From contig DWVP01000010.1 in assembly GCA_019120175.1 (NCBI GenBank), positions 1 through 40,467 of the forward strand: DNA of 40,467 bases, read 5' to 3'. The position numbers and the translations under genes are program-made. The notes beneath the pieces were generated by a model, which was not told the DNA's origin, did no database searches, and saw only the letters and a list, made by a program, of their open reading frames with translations. The DNA is from Candidatus Corynebacterium faecigallinarum. GTDB taxonomy: Bacteria; Actinomycetota; Actinomycetes; Mycobacteriales; Mycobacteriaceae. Below, piece by piece: positions 17,026-27,466 of this stretch; position 1 is the stretch's first letter; every line of letters begins with the position of its first letter.

Positions 17026-17046
17026 CTTGAGTGAAGCTCACTTAAT
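17026..17046. promoter_or_regulatory. HAIR element 2 (HspR operator) of dnaK
   Basis: CTTGAGT-GAAGCTC-ACTTAAT keeps the left arm of the HAIR consensus fully and five positions of the right arm. A further half site CTTGAGT begins at 16993. The multiple sites, about 72 to 200 bp before the start, suggest cooperative HspR binding. Confidence 0.75.
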
Positions 17047-17117
17047 GCGACCCGGGTGGCAACCAAACTCACGCCACCCGGGTGAATACGGCCCACATAC
17101 ACAGGAGGAATCAACAC

Positions 17118-18985
<1,868 letters not shown>

Positions 18986-18989
<4 letters not shown>

Positions 18990-19693
18990 CCCAGCCGAAC
19001 CCCGCCGACCCCGGTGATCCCGCCGTGACCGACGAGGAGTACACCGGCCCCGACCTGGCCGAGACCACGCCGGAGGAGGATGCCGTGATCGACGCCGCCG
19101 ACGCCGCTGCCGCTGCTGCCGGTAACGCCGGTGGTGCCGGTGACGAGGTGCTGGACGCCGAGGTCGAAGACGCCCTCGCCGAGGAACCCGCCACCGCCAC
19201 CGAGGCCACCGCCGCCGCAGATGCTGCCGCCGACGCCGCTGACGAGGCGGTTGCCGAGGCGGAGGCCGCCCCCGAGGCATCTCCGCTGGAGGTCGAGCTC
19301 GCCGAGCGCACCGCCGACCTGCAGCGGGTGAGCGCCGAGTACGCCAACTACCGCAAGCGCACCGAGCGCGACCGGGTGGCGATCCGTGAGAGCGCGAAGG
19401 CCGACACCGTCGCCGGACTGCTGCCGATCCGGGATGACCTGGACCTGGCCGAGCAGCACGGTGACCTCACCGGGCCGCTGAAGGCCGTGGCCGACAAGCT
19501 GGACGCCGTGTTCGCCTCGCTGAAGGTCGAGACCTTCGGTGCCGAGGGTGACGAGTTCGACCCGTCGCAGCACGAGGCCGTGCAGGACATGTCGACCGGC
19601 GACGACAAGGCGCTGGGCACCGTCCTGCGCAAGGGCTACCGCCTCGGCGACCGCGTGCTGCGGACCGCCATGGTCGTCATCGCCGACCGCTAG
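18986..19693 (+). CDS. grpE: Nucleotide exchange factor GrpE
   Basis: This 235-residue protein is GrpE, the dimeric factor that releases ADP from DnaK. The GrpE coiled coil and head are visible from about residue 92: [26 protein letters not shown], then [16 protein letters not shown] and [10 protein letters not shown] with the final [20 protein letters not shown]. The first 90 residues form an Ala/Asp/Glu-rich disordered extension, longer than usual. The GTG at 18986 overlaps the dnaK stop by 4 nt. In related genomes dnaJ normally follows directly; here about 5.4 kb of other DNA intervenes. Confidence 0.96.
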
Positions 19694-19725
19694 CGCCGCC
19701 GCGTCCTCCGGCTCTCCACGCTGAA

Positions 19726-19785
19726 TACCCATGGCTGGAGGTACATGAACCACCCGGTTCACGTACCTCCAGCCATGGGCATTTC
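19726..19785. repeat. Long palindrome, copy 1, at the 3' end of the nuclease gene
   Basis: Arms CCCATGGCTGGAGGTAC (19728-19744) and GTACCTCCAGCCATGGG (19763-19779) are perfect; inside them TGAACC/GGTTCA pairs again, and the flanks are related. The copy abuts the stop codon of the DUF559-like gene (19784-19786). The same core occurs at 20837-20904, on the other side of that gene. Confidence 0.9.
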
Positions 19786-20785
19786 ATATTGCGTTGCGCC
19801 GGGCGGCGTTGATCGCCGCCCGAATCTGATCCAACATGTCGGCCCGGTCCCACAGCAGTTCCTTGTCGATGCGCACCGCTTCCCACCCCAGACTCTTGAG
19901 TCGCTGGTAGAGCCGGAAGTCCCTCAGCTTCTGCTCTTCGCCGGTGTGGTGGTTGCCGTCGTAGTAGACCGCCACCTTCAATGACGTACACGCCAGGTCG
20001 GCTGTGGTGACGTTGTCCCCGGGCATCGACCGGTTCCTGACTCTCCCGCTGTCCAGGGAGATGGTCACCTGCGAGGTCCATCCGTGCCCGGCCGGCAGCT
20101 CATCACGGTCGTCGGCGTCGAGATGTGTGCACTGGTAGGACGCGTCGATGAACTGGATGGTACGCACCGCGCGATCGTCGAGCCCCGGTACGTCCGGCAC
20201 CCACCACGACTTCTTCCCCGCCCAGATAGTCGCGACACATTGGGCGACGGCTGTCCCCGCGTCGACCACTTCGAGGTGCGGGAAGTAGGGGTCGATGGTG
20301 ACCGTCGGTGTTCCTTCGGTCAGCTGACGGTGGGTTGCTGTTCCGGTGCTCGTCCTGTTCCGGCGACGCCGTTCCGACAACAGGAGGACCGGCTCGCTGT
20401 CGGCCCAGTACGGCATTCCGTGGGCGGCGATGGCGCACCATCCTGCGCCGACGCTGTCCGGTGTGGACAGCCAGTGGGCACGGAGCCGGGTGAGGATGTC
20501 CCAGGTCAAGGTGCCGGGGTCCTCTGCGCTCCATCCAGCGGGGCCGAGCCGGTGGCCCGGCGGTGTGCCGGTTGCTCCGTGGGGATCAGGTGGTAGGACG
20601 ATTCCGCTGGCCAGTCGTTCCCAACTGTCGACCTTCCTGCGCGGAGTGCCGTCGGCCAGCGCGTCGCGGCGTCGCCGAGGAGTACGCGACGGGTAGACGC
20701 GGCGCGTGAAGTACGGTCCGCGTCCCGGTTTGATGCGCCCTTGCTTCTCGGCGTTGATCCACAGGTGTCCCCCGAATGTCCCCAT
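19784..20785 (-). CDS. DUF559-like endonuclease-fold protein
   Basis: This 333-residue protein is not matched to a named enzyme. The C-terminal 70 residues (CTSLKVAVYYDGNHH, then EEQKLRDFRLYQRLKSLGWEAVRI) resemble the DUF559/Vsr-like restriction-endonuclease fold, with a likely metal-binding Asp in YYDGNHH. The N-terminal part has a basic, wing-like segment and looks like the AbiEi-type proteins common in actinobacteria. ATG start at 20785; the ribosome binding site is weak. The gene is the only one between two related long palindromes, and it lies opposite to dnaK-grpE in a block that splits the chaperone operon. It may be a mobile cassette, a phage-defence gene or an orphan toxin; none is shown. 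Confidence 0.68.
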   Translation of the reverse strand: MGTFGGHLWINAEKQGRIKPGRGPYFTRRVYPSRTPRRRRDALADGTPRRKVDSWERLASGIVLPPDPHGATGTPPGHRLGPAGWSAEDPGTLTWDILTRLRAHWLSTPDSVGAGWCAIAAHGMPYWADSEPVLLLSERRRRNRTSTGTATHRQLTEGTPTVTIDPYFPHLEVVDAGTAVAQCVATIWAGKKSWWVPDVPGLDDRAVRTIQFIDASYQCTHLDADDRDELPAGHGWTSQVTISLDSGRVRNRSMPGDNVTTADLACTSLKVAVYYDGNHHTGEEQKLRDFRLYQRLKSLGWEAVRIDKELLWDRADMLDQIRAAINAARRNAI

Positions 20786-20823
20786 GGGCCTATCTAACCG
20801 TGGGGAGGTGACAGGTGCTTCAC

Positions 20824-20842
20824 TTTGTCGAAATCGGACAAA
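20824..20842. repeat. Short inverted repeat overlapping palindrome copy 2
   Basis: TTTGTC (20824-20829) and GACAAA (20837-20842) with a 7-bp spacer form a small palindrome. Its right arm is shared with the outer arm of the large palindrome at 20837-20904, so the two hairpins exclude each other in an RNA. It lies 39 bp before the nuclease start. Confidence 0.55.
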
Positions 20843-20904
20843 TCACCATGGCTGGAGGTACGCGTGTGGGCTGGTCAGCGTACCTCCAGCCATGGGTATT
20901 TGTC
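20837..20904. repeat. Long palindrome, copy 2, upstream of the nuclease gene
   Basis: Arms CCATGGCTGGAGGTACGC (20846-20863) and GCGTACCTCCAGCCATGG (20878-20895) are perfect. Outer arms GACAAAT (20837) and ATTTGTC (20898) extend it to 68 bp, with a 2-bp mismatch between. The core is identical to copy 1 at 19728-19779, which lies 3' of the same gene. Confidence 0.9.
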
Positions 20905-20913
20905 AGTGAGATG

Positions 20914-20946
20914 GGGTGAGGTGTGGTGAGGTGAGGTGTGGGGCGG
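20914..20946. repeat. Short tandem G/T-rich repeat
   Basis: The stretch is made of repeated GGTGAGGTGT / GGTGAGGTGAGG units beside palindrome copy 2 and 3' of the glycosidase-like gene. It is strongly purine/T skewed. It could mark slippage or an old insertion edge. Confidence 0.55.
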
Positions 20947-20983
20947 GGACGGGAGGGACGCGCACACCCACCAGTCGCCCCGC

Positions 20984-23824
20984 TCATACGCTGCGGTAGT
21001 ACTCCGCGCGGTAGACCTGCGTCTCCGCGGCATCCGGCACCGTGCGTTCCCGCCTCTGGGCCAACACGCGGACCTGCGGGCGTATCCCGTCGACGGCCCC
21101 GGCGACCGACGCGGCCGGGGAGGAGTCGTCCAGGGGCATGGACTCACCCATGTCGACGACCTCGGTGAACTCCCCGGCGGGCACGATGACCGACTTCTCG
21201 TCGATCTCGCCGTCGACCTGACGCCCCATCACCCGCAGCCCCAACCGCGAGTCGGTGCCGTTGACACCCTCGATGACCAGTGCAGAGTCGGAGTCTTCAG
21301 ACCGTCGAACGGTGACCTCGGTGAGGTTGACCCGCATGTCCCCGGTGACGGTCTCAGGCCCAGCCAGGTCGGGGTCGAGGTCCCCGCTGATGATGATGGG
21401 GGACGCTCCGACGGTCACCGCGACACTGCCGCCATCGCCGTCGCCGCCATCGCCGTCGCCGTCGCCGAGTGGAACCTCTGCACCGAGGACGTCGACGGCG
21501 GTCTCCATCCCGGGCACGGTCACGGTCACCGTGTCGCCCTCCGGGACAACCCATGCCTCGGGGTGGGGGAAGGCGCTGTCCGTGCCGTGGTCGGCGTTGT
21601 TCAGGTAGCCGTCCTGCCGGCTCCACAGCACCCAGAACACCTTGTCGTCACCGCGCCGGAACCGTAGTCCGCGCAGGTCGGGGTGCGGCGACTCGACCCA
21701 CCCCAGGAACACCGCGCCGTCCAGCCACTCTGCGGCGTGCGCTAAGGCCGGCAGCGACGGTTTCGGCGACCGGTCGGCGTGCAGCAGTCCGTAGTGGTAC
21801 TCGCTCTCCACCGGGTCGACGCCGTGCTTGTCGTGCCACAGTCCATCGGCGAGCTGGAACCAGTGGGTGCCGGTCGCGCCCTCGGCTTTGGCGAGCATCA
21901 GGGACAGCAGGACGGAGTCGGCGGCGGTGCGTTCATCGTCGTACCACCAGGCATTCGGCCGGGTGCAGGAGTAGCACTCGGTGAGCCACAGTTCTTCGGC
22001 GTTGCCACCGCGTTCGAGGCGTCCGTCGAGGTAGGCCCGCGCGGTGCGGACCTGGCCGAGGAAGTTCCACCGCCCGCTGTCGTAGTCGGGGACGTAGTTG
22101 CCGCGTCCGGCGTGTTCGGCGATGCCGTCGAGGGCGTCCCACCCGCCGTCGTCGTCGATGATGTCGAGGAAGGACGCGTCCCATCCGGCCAATGCCATGG
22201 CGATGAGCTTCGCCGAGGAGCCGCGGCGGTCGAGTTCGGCGCGGAAGGGGATCAACCAGTCGCTGGTGTATTCCCTGGCGCGGCCCCGGATGTCGGTGCC
22301 GTCGATGTTCCACTCGTTGAGCAGCTCGTAGTGGGACACGTCGGCATCCTCGCCACGGTCGATGTTGTCGGTGGCCCATTCGGTGAAGGTCTGGCCGCCG
22401 CGGTCGAGGCGTTCATCGCTGAACTGTCCCGGTGAGCCGCCGGGCTGCAGTGCGTTGCTGATGCCGAGGTCGACGGACTCCTCGGCACTCAGCCAGGGGT
22501 TGCGCAGGTGGGCGACACCGATGCGTTGCCACAGCTCCTTCTCGTCCTCGGCGGATTCCAGGGCCGGGGCCTGTGAACCGGACGCCAGGGCGGAGAAACC
22601 ACTCAGCCCGACGATGGACTGTTCGGCTGGACCGTACTCGTACTCCGGCCACACGGCGGCGGCGGTGCGGGCGAAGGAGTCGGCGCAGGTGACCTCGACG
22701 GCGGTCCAGGAGCGGGGGCCCGGCAGGTCGATGGTGACCTCGGTGTCGACGTAGTCGGTGTCTTCGGGGACCTCGACGGTGTGGGTGGAGCGGTGTACCT
22801 CCTCGCCGGTGAAGCTGCGTGCGACGACCTCGACGTCAGTGCTGCTGGTGCTGCTGGTGCGGTTTCGGGCGTCGGTGACGCCGACGGTGAAGGTCTGCTC
22901 GCCGGCCTCGGTGAGGACGTTGTACGTGCCCGGGCCGCTGACGTCCACGGTGCGCTCCGGCAGTGCGGGGTGGGACAGGACGCCGCCAGCGAGCAGGGTG
23001 CGTCCGTCGTCCAGCAGGTCACGGGCGGCGGCGACGGTGGTGTCGGCGCGGAACTCGACGTGGGCCCGCCAGAGTCCGTCGTCGGTGTGGTCTGCGCGCG
23101 GGGTGGGCGGGGCGTGGAGGGTGGTCGTGTTGCGGGAGCGGGAGCCCTCGGCGCTGAGACAGCCGGAAATCCGGGTGTCCCCATCTTCGTCGCTGCTGGT
23201 CCAGTCGATGAAGTGCAGCTCGGTGACACGGTCCAGTACCGGGACGCCGCCACCGGGGTCGCGGTTCCAGCGGGTCGCGGGGATGTGGATGCCGGTGTCG
23301 CTGTCGGCGTCGACGAGGGTGCGGTAGATACGTCCGGAGCGCAGCAGCGCGTCACCATCGGCGTAGCCGGTGCCGGGCACGGAGAATTCCCAGTCGGCGG
23401 TGACGGTCGATCCCTCCGCCCGGTAGGTCACCGCGGCGGTGTAGTCGGCGTCGGTGACCTCGAACTCCACGTGCACCGGACCGGTGCCGGGCTTCCCGCC
23501 GGACGGGTCGTCCACCGTGGCGGCCCGGGTGCCGATCGACGAGGTCAGCCGGTAGCCGTCGAAGTGGACCAGCGCGGTTCCGTCGGCGGTGAGTACGCTG
23601 ACCCGCCCCGGGTGATCGGCGTCGTTGACCTGCAGCTGCAGCGGTCCGGGGTCGATGGCCGGGGTCTTGTCGGCGCCATCATCACCGCCACCACCGGGGC
23701 CGATGGGGCCGTCCTGCCCGCCGAGCAGCATCGCGCCACCGACGGCGGCGGCGCCGAGCCCGACGGCTCCGGCGCCGCCGAGGAGGAATCCGCGCCGGTT
23801 CACCTTCCGTTCCGGCCCCCTCAA
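20984..23824 (-). CDS. Tat-secreted glycosidase-like protein (clan GH-A-like barrel)
   Basis: This 946-residue exported protein has a Tat signal: NRRGFLLGG with Arg10-Arg11, then a long Ala/Gly hydrophobic run and a Gly/Asp linker. Beta-rich domains occupy about residues 60-380, and a TIM-barrel-like region (about 400-740) holds ELLNEWN with candidate acid/base Glu504 and LWLTECY with candidate nucleophile Glu616, as in clan GH-A enzymes such as GH39 or GH5. A beta-sandwich C-terminal part carries a GDGDGDGG insert (about 770-785). The start is uncertain: the frame opens at a TTG in a TTGA overlap with the upstream gene's stop, and a GTG at 23803 also precedes the RR motif. The substrate could be a cell-wall or host polysaccharide. 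It is a plausible client of the Tat genes at 148-1873. Confidence 0.75.
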   Translation of the reverse strand: MRGPERKVNRRGFLLGGAGAVGLGAAAVGGAMLLGGQDGPIGPGGGGDDGADKTPAIDPGPLQLQVNDADHPGRVSVLTADGTALVHFDGYRLTSSIGTRAATVDDPSGGKPGTGPVHVEFEVTDADYTAAVTYRAEGSTVTADWEFSVPGTGYADGDALLRSGRIYRTLVDADSDTGIHIPATRWNRDPGGGVPVLDRVTELHFIDWTSSDEDGDTRISGCLSAEGSRSRNTTTLHAPPTPRADHTDDGLWRAHVEFRADTTVAAARDLLDDGRTLLAGGVLSHPALPERTVDVSGPGTYNVLTEAGEQTFTVGVTDARNRTSSTSSTDVEVVARSFTGEEVHRSTHTVEVPEDTDYVDTEVTIDLPGPRSWTAVEVTCADSFARTAAAVWPEYEYGPAEQSIVGLSGFSALASGSQAPALESAEDEKELWQRIGVAHLRNPWLSAEESVDLGISNALQPGGSPGQFSDERLDRGGQTFTEWATDNIDRGEDADVSHYELLNEWNIDGTDIRGRAREYTSDWLIPFRAELDRRGSSAKLIAMALAGWDASFLDIIDDDGGWDALDGIAEHAGRGNYVPDYDSGRWNFLGQVRTARAYLDGRLERGGNAEELWLTECYSCTRPNAWWYDDERTAADSVLLSLMLAKAEGATGTHWFQLADGLWHDKHGVDPVESEYHYGLLHADRSPKPSLPALAHAAEWLDGAVFLGWVESPHPDLRGLRFRRGDDKVFWVLWSRQDGYLNNADHGTDSAFPHPEAWVVPEGDTVTVTVPGMETAVDVLGAEVPLGDGDGDGGDGDGGSVAVTVGASPIIISGDLDPDLAGPETVTGDMRVNLTEVTVRRSEDSDSALVIEGVNGTDSRLGLRVMGRQVDGEIDEKSVIVPAGEFTEVVDMGESMPLDDSSPAASVAGAVDGIRPQVRVLAQRRERTVPDAAETQVYRAEYYRSV

Positions 23825-24972
23825 ACGTCGTCGCCGTTCGGCCGTTCAGGACCATCCGGGTCGTCGGGGTTGCCGTACTCGATACCGTCCACGCCGTCGA
23901 TTCCGTCTCCTTCGTTGAGTCGTCGCATGAGGTGTTCGTCGGGGTAGACCTGCAGCACCTGCTGGCCGTTGTCCCGGGTGGTGACACCGGTGAAGGCGTT
24001 CAGCTCGCCGTTGTGGTCGAGGTACAGCCGGGGTGACACCGCACCGGGGTTCTCGGTGAACTGGTGTACGGCCGCCGACGTCATCGCGTTGATACCCTCC
24101 AGCAGGTCGGTGCCCATGCTGACCTCGCGTACCAGCACCAGGTGGCGGTGTGGCACGGCGACGAGTACCCCCTCGGAGGTGTCGAGTCCCGGGATGTACC
24201 GGGCCAGGAACTGGTCGAGGAACAGCGGGGCGGTGGCCAGGAAGAAGCTCTCGGAGTCCAGGGCCCAGAACCGCGCGCCGGGGTCGTCGCCGGTGACCCG
24301 GGTGACGTTGACGGGCGTGTCGACGAGTTCCTGCCAGGTGTTGCGGTGGCCGACACGGTGCAGGTCGGAGAGGCCGTCGGTGGTGTCCCCACCGTGGGCG
24401 GTGAGGTGGTCGTCGTTGAGGGTGATCACTGCGGCATCGGTGTCGAGCACCAGTGCGGCGGACAGGTCCTCGGTGATCTCGCGGACGCCGTCCTGGAAGT
24501 TGGGGTTCCCGGCCGTGTTGCCTGGAGTTGCCTGCAGCATCTCGGTGGGCATCATCCGGACTTTCAGGCCACGCAGGAAGTCGGCGTCCGGCAGGGCGTC
24601 GATGTCGACCTCGGCATCGGTGACCACGGTGCGCACGAAGGTGCGGACGAACCGGGCGATGTCGGACCTCGGCGTGTCCACGGGCTCCTGGGCGATGCGC
24701 AGCGACAGGTTGTCGAGCCCGACGAGTCGCGGGGGTGCGCTGGGCCGGCCTTCCGGGGTGGCGGCGATGTATCCGTCGGGACGCCAGACGGTGTCGAACC
24801 CTTCGTCGTGGAGGGCCTGCATGGCTTCCTCGCGCAGCAGATCGGCGCGCTCGGCGGTGAGGTGGGGGAACATCTGGTCCGGGCCGTCAGTGTCGACGAC
24901 GCTGCGAGAATGCAGGTCTTCCTGCTGAATCTGCTGTGTCGCACGTCGTCTGCGTCGGCCTCGGAAGAACAT
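23821..24972 (-). CDS. Unrecognised protein cotranscribed with the Tat glycosidase
   Basis: This 383-residue protein is not recognised. It has a basic N-terminus (RGRRRRRATQQIQQED), no membrane helix and no signal peptide. The middle contains LVLDTDAAVITLNDDHL and VLVAVPHRHLVLVREV, the latter a hydrophobic beta strand pattern, and the C-terminus is low-complexity DGIDGVDGIEYGNPDDPDGPERP. It may be a cytoplasmic chaperone or adaptor. Its stop overlaps the start of the glycosidase-like gene, so both are one unit. The ATG at 24972 is divergent from dnaJ, 141 bp away. Confidence 0.6.
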   Translation of the reverse strand: MFFRGRRRRRATQQIQQEDLHSRSVVDTDGPDQMFPHLTAERADLLREEAMQALHDEGFDTVWRPDGYIAATPEGRPSAPPRLVGLDNLSLRIAQEPVDTPRSDIARFVRTFVRTVVTDAEVDIDALPDADFLRGLKVRMMPTEMLQATPGNTAGNPNFQDGVREITEDLSAALVLDTDAAVITLNDDHLTAHGGDTTDGLSDLHRVGHRNTWQELVDTPVNVTRVTGDDPGARFWALDSESFFLATAPLFLDQFLARYIPGLDTSEGVLVAVPHRHLVLVREVSMGTDLLEGINAMTSAAVHQFTENPGAVSPRLYLDHNGELNAFTGVTTRDNGQQVLQVYPDEHLMRRLNEGDGIDGVDGIEYGNPDDPDGPERPNGDDV

Positions 24973-25032
24973 GGACTCACATCCTAACAGCCGGGAATGT
25001 GGGGTGCCGGGTGTGCGTTGAGGGAGGTAGAC

Positions 25033-25052
25033 CTTAGCGTGATAGACTCAAG
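25033..25052. promoter_or_regulatory. Half-HAIR site upstream of dnaJ
   Basis: CTTAG at 25033 and ACTCAAG at 25046-25052 resemble a degenerate HAIR element; the right arm is a perfect half site while the left arm and the spacing (6 instead of 7) are not. It lies about 60 bp before the dnaJ start, so dnaJ-hspR may keep separate HspR control after the split from dnaK-grpE. Confidence 0.5.
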
Positions 25053-25113
25053 TTTCACGCTGTACCGCGAGAACATCGATACAACGAAGACTTACCAGAC
25101 AGAGAGGACGACG

Positions 25114-26328
25114 GTGGCTCAGAAGGAGTGGATCGACAAGGACTACTACGCTGACCTCGGCGTGTCATCCACGGCCGATGCCGACGAGATCAAGAAGGCG
25201 TACCGGAAGATCGCCCGGGACAACCACCCCGACGCGCACCCCGGGGACACTGTCGCTGAGAACCGCTTCAAGACTGCCTCCGAGGCATACTCCGTGCTCG
25301 GTGACAAGGACAAGCGCAGCGAGTACGACGAGCTGAAGCAGATGGTCGCCAGCGGTGGTCTGGGTGGCTACGGCGGCTTCAGTGGCTTCGGTACCGGCGG
25401 CGGTGCCGGTGGCGCCGGCGGCTTCGGCGGGGCGGGGACGTCCGAGGGCTTCGACCTGGGTGATTTGTTCAACCGGTCAGGACGCTCCGGCGGTGGCGGT
25501 TTCGGCGATGTCTTCGGCGACATGTTCGGAGGCGGGGCAGGTCGAGACGGCGCCCGCTCCACCCGCACCCGCCGCACCCGCGGTGCGGACGTCGAGACCG
25601 ATATCACCCTGGAGTTCCGCGAGGCGACCAAGGGTGTCACCGTCCCGATCCGGCTCACCAGCCCGGCTGCCTGCACCACCTGTCACGGTTCCGGTGCCAC
25701 CCCGGGGACCTCCGCACCGAAGTGCGGCACGTGCTCCGGCTCCGGCATGGTCTCGGAGAACCGTGGGGCGTTCGGATTCTCACGGCCCTGCGCTGACTGC
25801 AACGGCACCGGCACCCGCATCGAGGACCCCTGTGACGACTGCGCCGGCACCGGTCGGGTGACGCGTACCCGCACGATCACCGTCCGGGTACCCGCCGGTG
25901 TCGTCGACGGGCAGAAGGTGCGGCTGGCCGGCCAGGGCGAGGCCGGGGAGCGGGGACGTCCCGCTGGAGATCTGTTCGTCACCGTCCACGTGAAGCCGGA
26001 CGACCTGTTCACTCGCAGTGGTGACGACCTGAAGATGACCGTCCCGGTGAGTTTCACCGAACTCGCACTCGGCGGGACGGTCACCGTCCCGACGCTGGAC
26101 ACGAAGGTGCGGGTGAAGATCCCGGCCGGCACCGCCGACGGCACCACCCTGCGGGTCCGGGGGCGGGGCGTGACCAAGCGCAACGGCAACTCCGGTGACC
26201 TGCTGGTCACCGTGAAGGTCGCGGTGCCGAAGAAGCTGGACGAGGGCGCGGCCAGTGCCCTGCGCCACTATGCCGAGGAAGAGAAGCGGGCCGGGTTCGA
26301 CCCCCGTGCGGACTGGTCCGGGAACTGA
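25114..26328 (+). CDS. dnaJ: Co-chaperone DnaJ (Hsp40)
   Basis: This 404-residue protein stimulates the DnaK ATPase and delivers clients. The J domain (residues 9-75) has the HPD motif at 38-40, followed by a Gly/Phe-rich region (about 85-150), a zinc-binding domain (187-247) with four CxxCxGxG repeats ([32 protein letters not shown]) and the C-terminal peptide-binding domain. This is the DnaJ1 type found with hspR. The GTG at 25114 follows AGAGAGG; upstream in-frame residues are not conserved. hspR follows after 14 bp. A half-HAIR site lies upstream. Confidence 0.96.
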   Translation: MAQKEWIDKDYYADLGVSSTADADEIKKAYRKIARDNHPDAHPGDTVAENRFKTASEAYSVLGDKDKRSEYDELKQMVASGGLGGYGGFSGFGTGGGAGGAGGFGGAGTSEGFDLGDLFNRSGRSGGGGFGDVFGDMFGGGAGRDGARSTRTRRTRGADVETDITLEFREATKGVTVPIRLTSPAACTTCHGSGATPGTSAPKCGTCSGSGMVSENRGAFGFSRPCADCNGTGTRIEDPCDDCAGTGRVTRTRTITVRVPAGVVDGQKVRLAGQGEAGERGRPAGDLFVTVHVKPDDLFTRSGDDLKMTVPVSFTELALGGTVTVPTLDTKVRVKIPAGTADGTTLRVRGRGVTKRNGNSGDLLVTVKVAVPKKLDEGAASALRHYAEEEKRAGFDPRADWSGN

Positions 26329-26342
26329 TGAGGTGATCGAGG

Positions 26343-26861
26343 ATGGCGGAGCAGAAAGGCAGCAACGGCAACGGTCGTCCTGACCGGGGCGAGCGCGAGG
26401 TGTTCGTGATCTCCGTCGCCGCCGAGATCACCGGCATGCACGCACAGACGTTGCGCACCTACGACCGGATGGGCCTGGTCTCCCCGGAGCGTACCCGCGG
26501 TGGTGGACGCCGCTACTCCCAGGACGACATCGAACAGCTTCAGGAGATCCAGCGGCTGAGTCACGATGAGGGTGTGAACCTCGCCGGGATCAAGGCGATC
26601 ATCGACCTGCAGAACCAGGTCCGCGACCTGGAGGATCAGGCGGCCGCCCTGCGTCGTCGCCTGGCCGCGGCCGAGCGGCGTGCGGAGGGGGACGGTGCCG
26701 GTGGTGCTGGTACCGCTGGCGGACGCCGGCGCGGCGAGATCGTGCACGTGCCGCGCTCCACCGCGGTGGTGCTGTGGGAGCAGCGGCGCCGTGGGCAGGA
26801 CGGGCGTGGACAGGACAGGCCGAGCCAGAGACGGCGTGACCAGGAGCGTCCCGACAAATAG
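26343..26861 (+). CDS. hspR: Heat-shock repressor HspR (MerR family)
   Basis: This 172-residue repressor has a MerR-type winged helix (FVISVAAEITGMHAQTLRTYDRMGLV, RTRGGGRRYSQDDIEQL) and a coiled coil of about 40 residues, then a basic, Arg/Gln-rich tail that is longer than in most HspR proteins. HspR binds HAIR elements and represses dnaK and other heat-shock genes, with DnaK as a corepressor in related organisms. Start ATG at 26343; the gene follows dnaJ by 14 bp, so both are one operon. Three HAIR-like sites upstream of dnaK at 16915-17046 and the half site at 25046 are its likely targets. Confidence 0.94.
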   Translation: MAEQKGSNGNGRPDRGEREVFVISVAAEITGMHAQTLRTYDRMGLVSPERTRGGGRRYSQDDIEQLQEIQRLSHDEGVNLAGIKAIIDLQNQVRDLEDQAAALRRRLAAAERRAEGDGAGGAGTAGGRRRGEIVHVPRSTAVVLWEQRRRGQDGRGQDRPSQRRRDQERPDK

Positions 26862-26876
26862 TCTGCCGGGGTGTCG

Positions 26877-27433
26877 TTACAGCGACCCACAGCTGTTCGG
26901 CGCGGCAACCCCGTTGAACCGGTCGACGATCCAGCTGAACGCCGTCTCGGCCTGGGAGAACATCGGCACGGCGTGGTTCGCCGCGGTCTTCGGTCCGGCC
27001 ACCGCACCGATGGTGGTGGCGACCATCGCCATCGAGGTGCCGTGGCCGCGCTTGTCCGCAGGTGCCAGGTCTGCGCCGGCGTAGCGGGCCTGCAGGTTTG
27101 TCGCCGTGCCGGCGCCGTAGACAAACAGGGAGATGAACAGTAGTGGCAGGTTGTCGATGGTGGCGGCGACGATGACGCCGACGGCACCCAGGCCGATGCG
27201 GCGTCCCAGGCGCAGTGTGGAGCGTCCCACCAGGAAGGCGGTCAGTGCGGAACCTAGGGTGAACAGGCCGGTGGGAAGACCGGCTAGGCCGTCCGACCCA
27301 GCATGTCGGCGGCGAGCAGGGCGCCGACGGAGATGCCTGCGGCCAGTCCGGCACCGCCGAGGACCTGACTGAGGATCACCACGTTCAGCGTCCGACGGTG
27401 GACGGCGGCGACCTGCTCCGGGGTACCATTCAT
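26877..27433 (-). pseudogene. MFS transporter N-terminal fragment fused to a lipase-like C-terminus, frameshifted
   Basis: From ATG 27433 the frame reads MNGTPEQVAAVHRRTLNVV, a first membrane helix, then stops (TAG) just after ADMLG. A +1 nt in the short G run (plus-strand CCC at 27297-27299) would restore the frame to DGLAGLPTGLFTLGSALTAFL, the next helix of an MFS transporter, running to GHGTSMAMVATTIGAVAGP. Only about four of the usual 12 helices remain. The last 40 residues (PMFSQAETAFSWIVDRFNGVAAPNSC) instead resemble the C-terminus of a secreted corynebacterial lipase. A deletion seems to have joined two genes. It converges on hspR, 15 bp away. Confidence 0.7.
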
Positions 27434-27466
27434 GCCGGATAGGGTACCCTCCCCCGGTATCTTTGA

